Assembly: GCA_023266245.1 (NCBI GenBank)
Contig: JAHFRO010000151.1
Span: 1 to 5,778, forward strand
Reading direction: 5' to 3'
DNA length: 5,778 nt
Source: Betaproteobacteria bacterium
Lineage (GTDB): Bacteria; Pseudomonadota; Gammaproteobacteria; Burkholderiales; SG8-41
Part shown: positions 5,394 to 5,778 of the stretch, piece by piece
Position numbering within the stretch: the stretch's first letter is position 1
How the letters are laid out: each line of letters begins with the position of its first letter
The notes under the pieces: model-generated
What the model saw: only the letters and a program-made list of their open reading frames with translations
Told to the model about the DNA's origin: nothing
Databases searched by the model: none
Program-made: the position numbers and the translations under genes

Positions 5394-5778
5394 ATGCGTA
5401 CCGCTCTGAGAAATACCTTTGCGCTGACGGCGCTTGCGGCCGTCCTGGGCTTTGTGGTGCCGGCCGGCGCGCAGCAGCCGGCGGGTGTGAAGAATCTCAA
5501 GTTCCAGTCCACGTGGCCCGCGAGCCTGACGCTGCAGGACAACTTCAAGTTCTTCACCGAGCGGGTGGACAAGCTTACCGCCGGACAGCTCAAGATCGAG
5601 GCGCTCGCCGCGGGCCAGATCGTGCCGGCGTTCGAGGTGCTGGACGCCACGCACAAAAAGGTGATCGACGGCGCCCACGCGATCTCCTACTACTGGGTCG
5701 GCAAGAACAAGGCCGCGACGCTGTTTTCGGCCACGCCTGCTGGCATCTTCGGCATGGACCAACTGGACTTCATGGGCT
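5394..5778 (+). CDS. dctP: TRAP transporter solute-binding protein, DctP type, 3' end outside window
   Basis: This is a periplasmic substrate-binding subunit of a tripartite ATP-independent transporter, which captures an organic acid (or related anionic solute) for an ion-driven DctQM permease. The ATG follows AAGGAGGAG at good spacing and a likely promoter at 5320-5348. Residues 1-26 form a Sec signal peptide: basic MRTALRN, hydrophobic core, cleavage after AGA before QQ. The mature protein opens with KNLKFQSTWPASLTLQDNFK, then FFTERVDKLTAGQLKIEALAAGQIVPAFEVLDA and DGAHAISYYWVGKN, a pattern I recognise from DctP-family proteins of proteobacteria. About 128 of the usual 340-370 residues are present. 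The transport partners should lie downstream, beyond the window. The substrate cannot be assigned from this part. Confidence 0.92.
   Translation, partial: MRTALRNTFALTALAAVLGFVVPAGAQQPAGVKNLKFQSTWPASLTLQDNFKFFTERVDKLTAGQLKIEALAAGQIVPAFEVLDATHKKVIDGAHAISYYWVGKNKAATLFSATPAGIFGMDQLDFMG

Noticed and set aside
5373..5762. 129-aa minus-strand frame
   Set aside because: It is antisense to dctP, which has a signal peptide, ribosome binding site, promoter and recognisable family sequence.
1..5778. Mobile elements, CRISPR arrays, tRNA or rRNA genes
   Set aside because: There are no transposase or integrase motifs, no regularly spaced repeats, and no cloverleaf or rRNA-like conserved stretches on either strand.

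Overview
The window looks like a chromosomal segment from a high-GC proteobacterium. A Betaproteobacteria-like host is my best guess, inferred from the dense G/C-ending codons, strong GGAGG-type ribosome binding sites and a DctP-type TRAP solute-binding protein of a kind common there. There are no rRNA, tRNA, CRISPR or insertion-sequence features.

Left block, minus strand (positions 1 to 3389). Three genes point leftward: a NarL/LuxR-type response regulator (2709-3389, TTG start), an uncharacterised alpha/beta hydrolase with an AHSGGS nucleophile elbow (1439-2620), and a B12-binding-domain radical SAM protein (1-1339) whose 3' end lies outside the window. Gaps are 88 and 99 bp and no strong terminator separates them, so co-transcription is possible but not shown.

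Centre (3390 to 4581). The intergenic region upstream of the regulator holds a clear set of related dyads: two overlapping ones at 3435-3465 and a perfect one at 3549-3568, all built on CTA(T/G)GAC half-sites. They lie between the regulator and a divergent plus-strand group of small genes: a 94-aa single-TM protein (3687-3971), a doubtful 53-aa signal-peptide-like ORF (3998-4159) and a 122-aa single-TM protein (4213-4581). The simplest model is a regulator that controls itself and the divergent small membrane-protein genes. No sensor kinase lies in the window.

Right block (4582 to 5778). A minus-strand 3-mercaptopyruvate/thiosulfate sulfurtransferase (SseA-like) is decayed. Its catalytic C-terminal domain with CGSGVTA is intact, but the N-terminal domain is split across three reading frames by two frameshifts and about 60 N-terminal residues are missing. 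A 14-bp perfect inverted repeat spans its last codons. Next to its broken 5' end lies a good sigma-70 promoter (TTGACA, 17-bp spacer, TAACAT) that should drive the plus-strand TRAP transporter gene dctP (5394 onward), which is cut by the window edge.

The most interesting parts are the operator array with the uncharacterised small membrane-protein genes beside it, and the scar-like sulfurtransferase remnant with its terminal inverted repeat.
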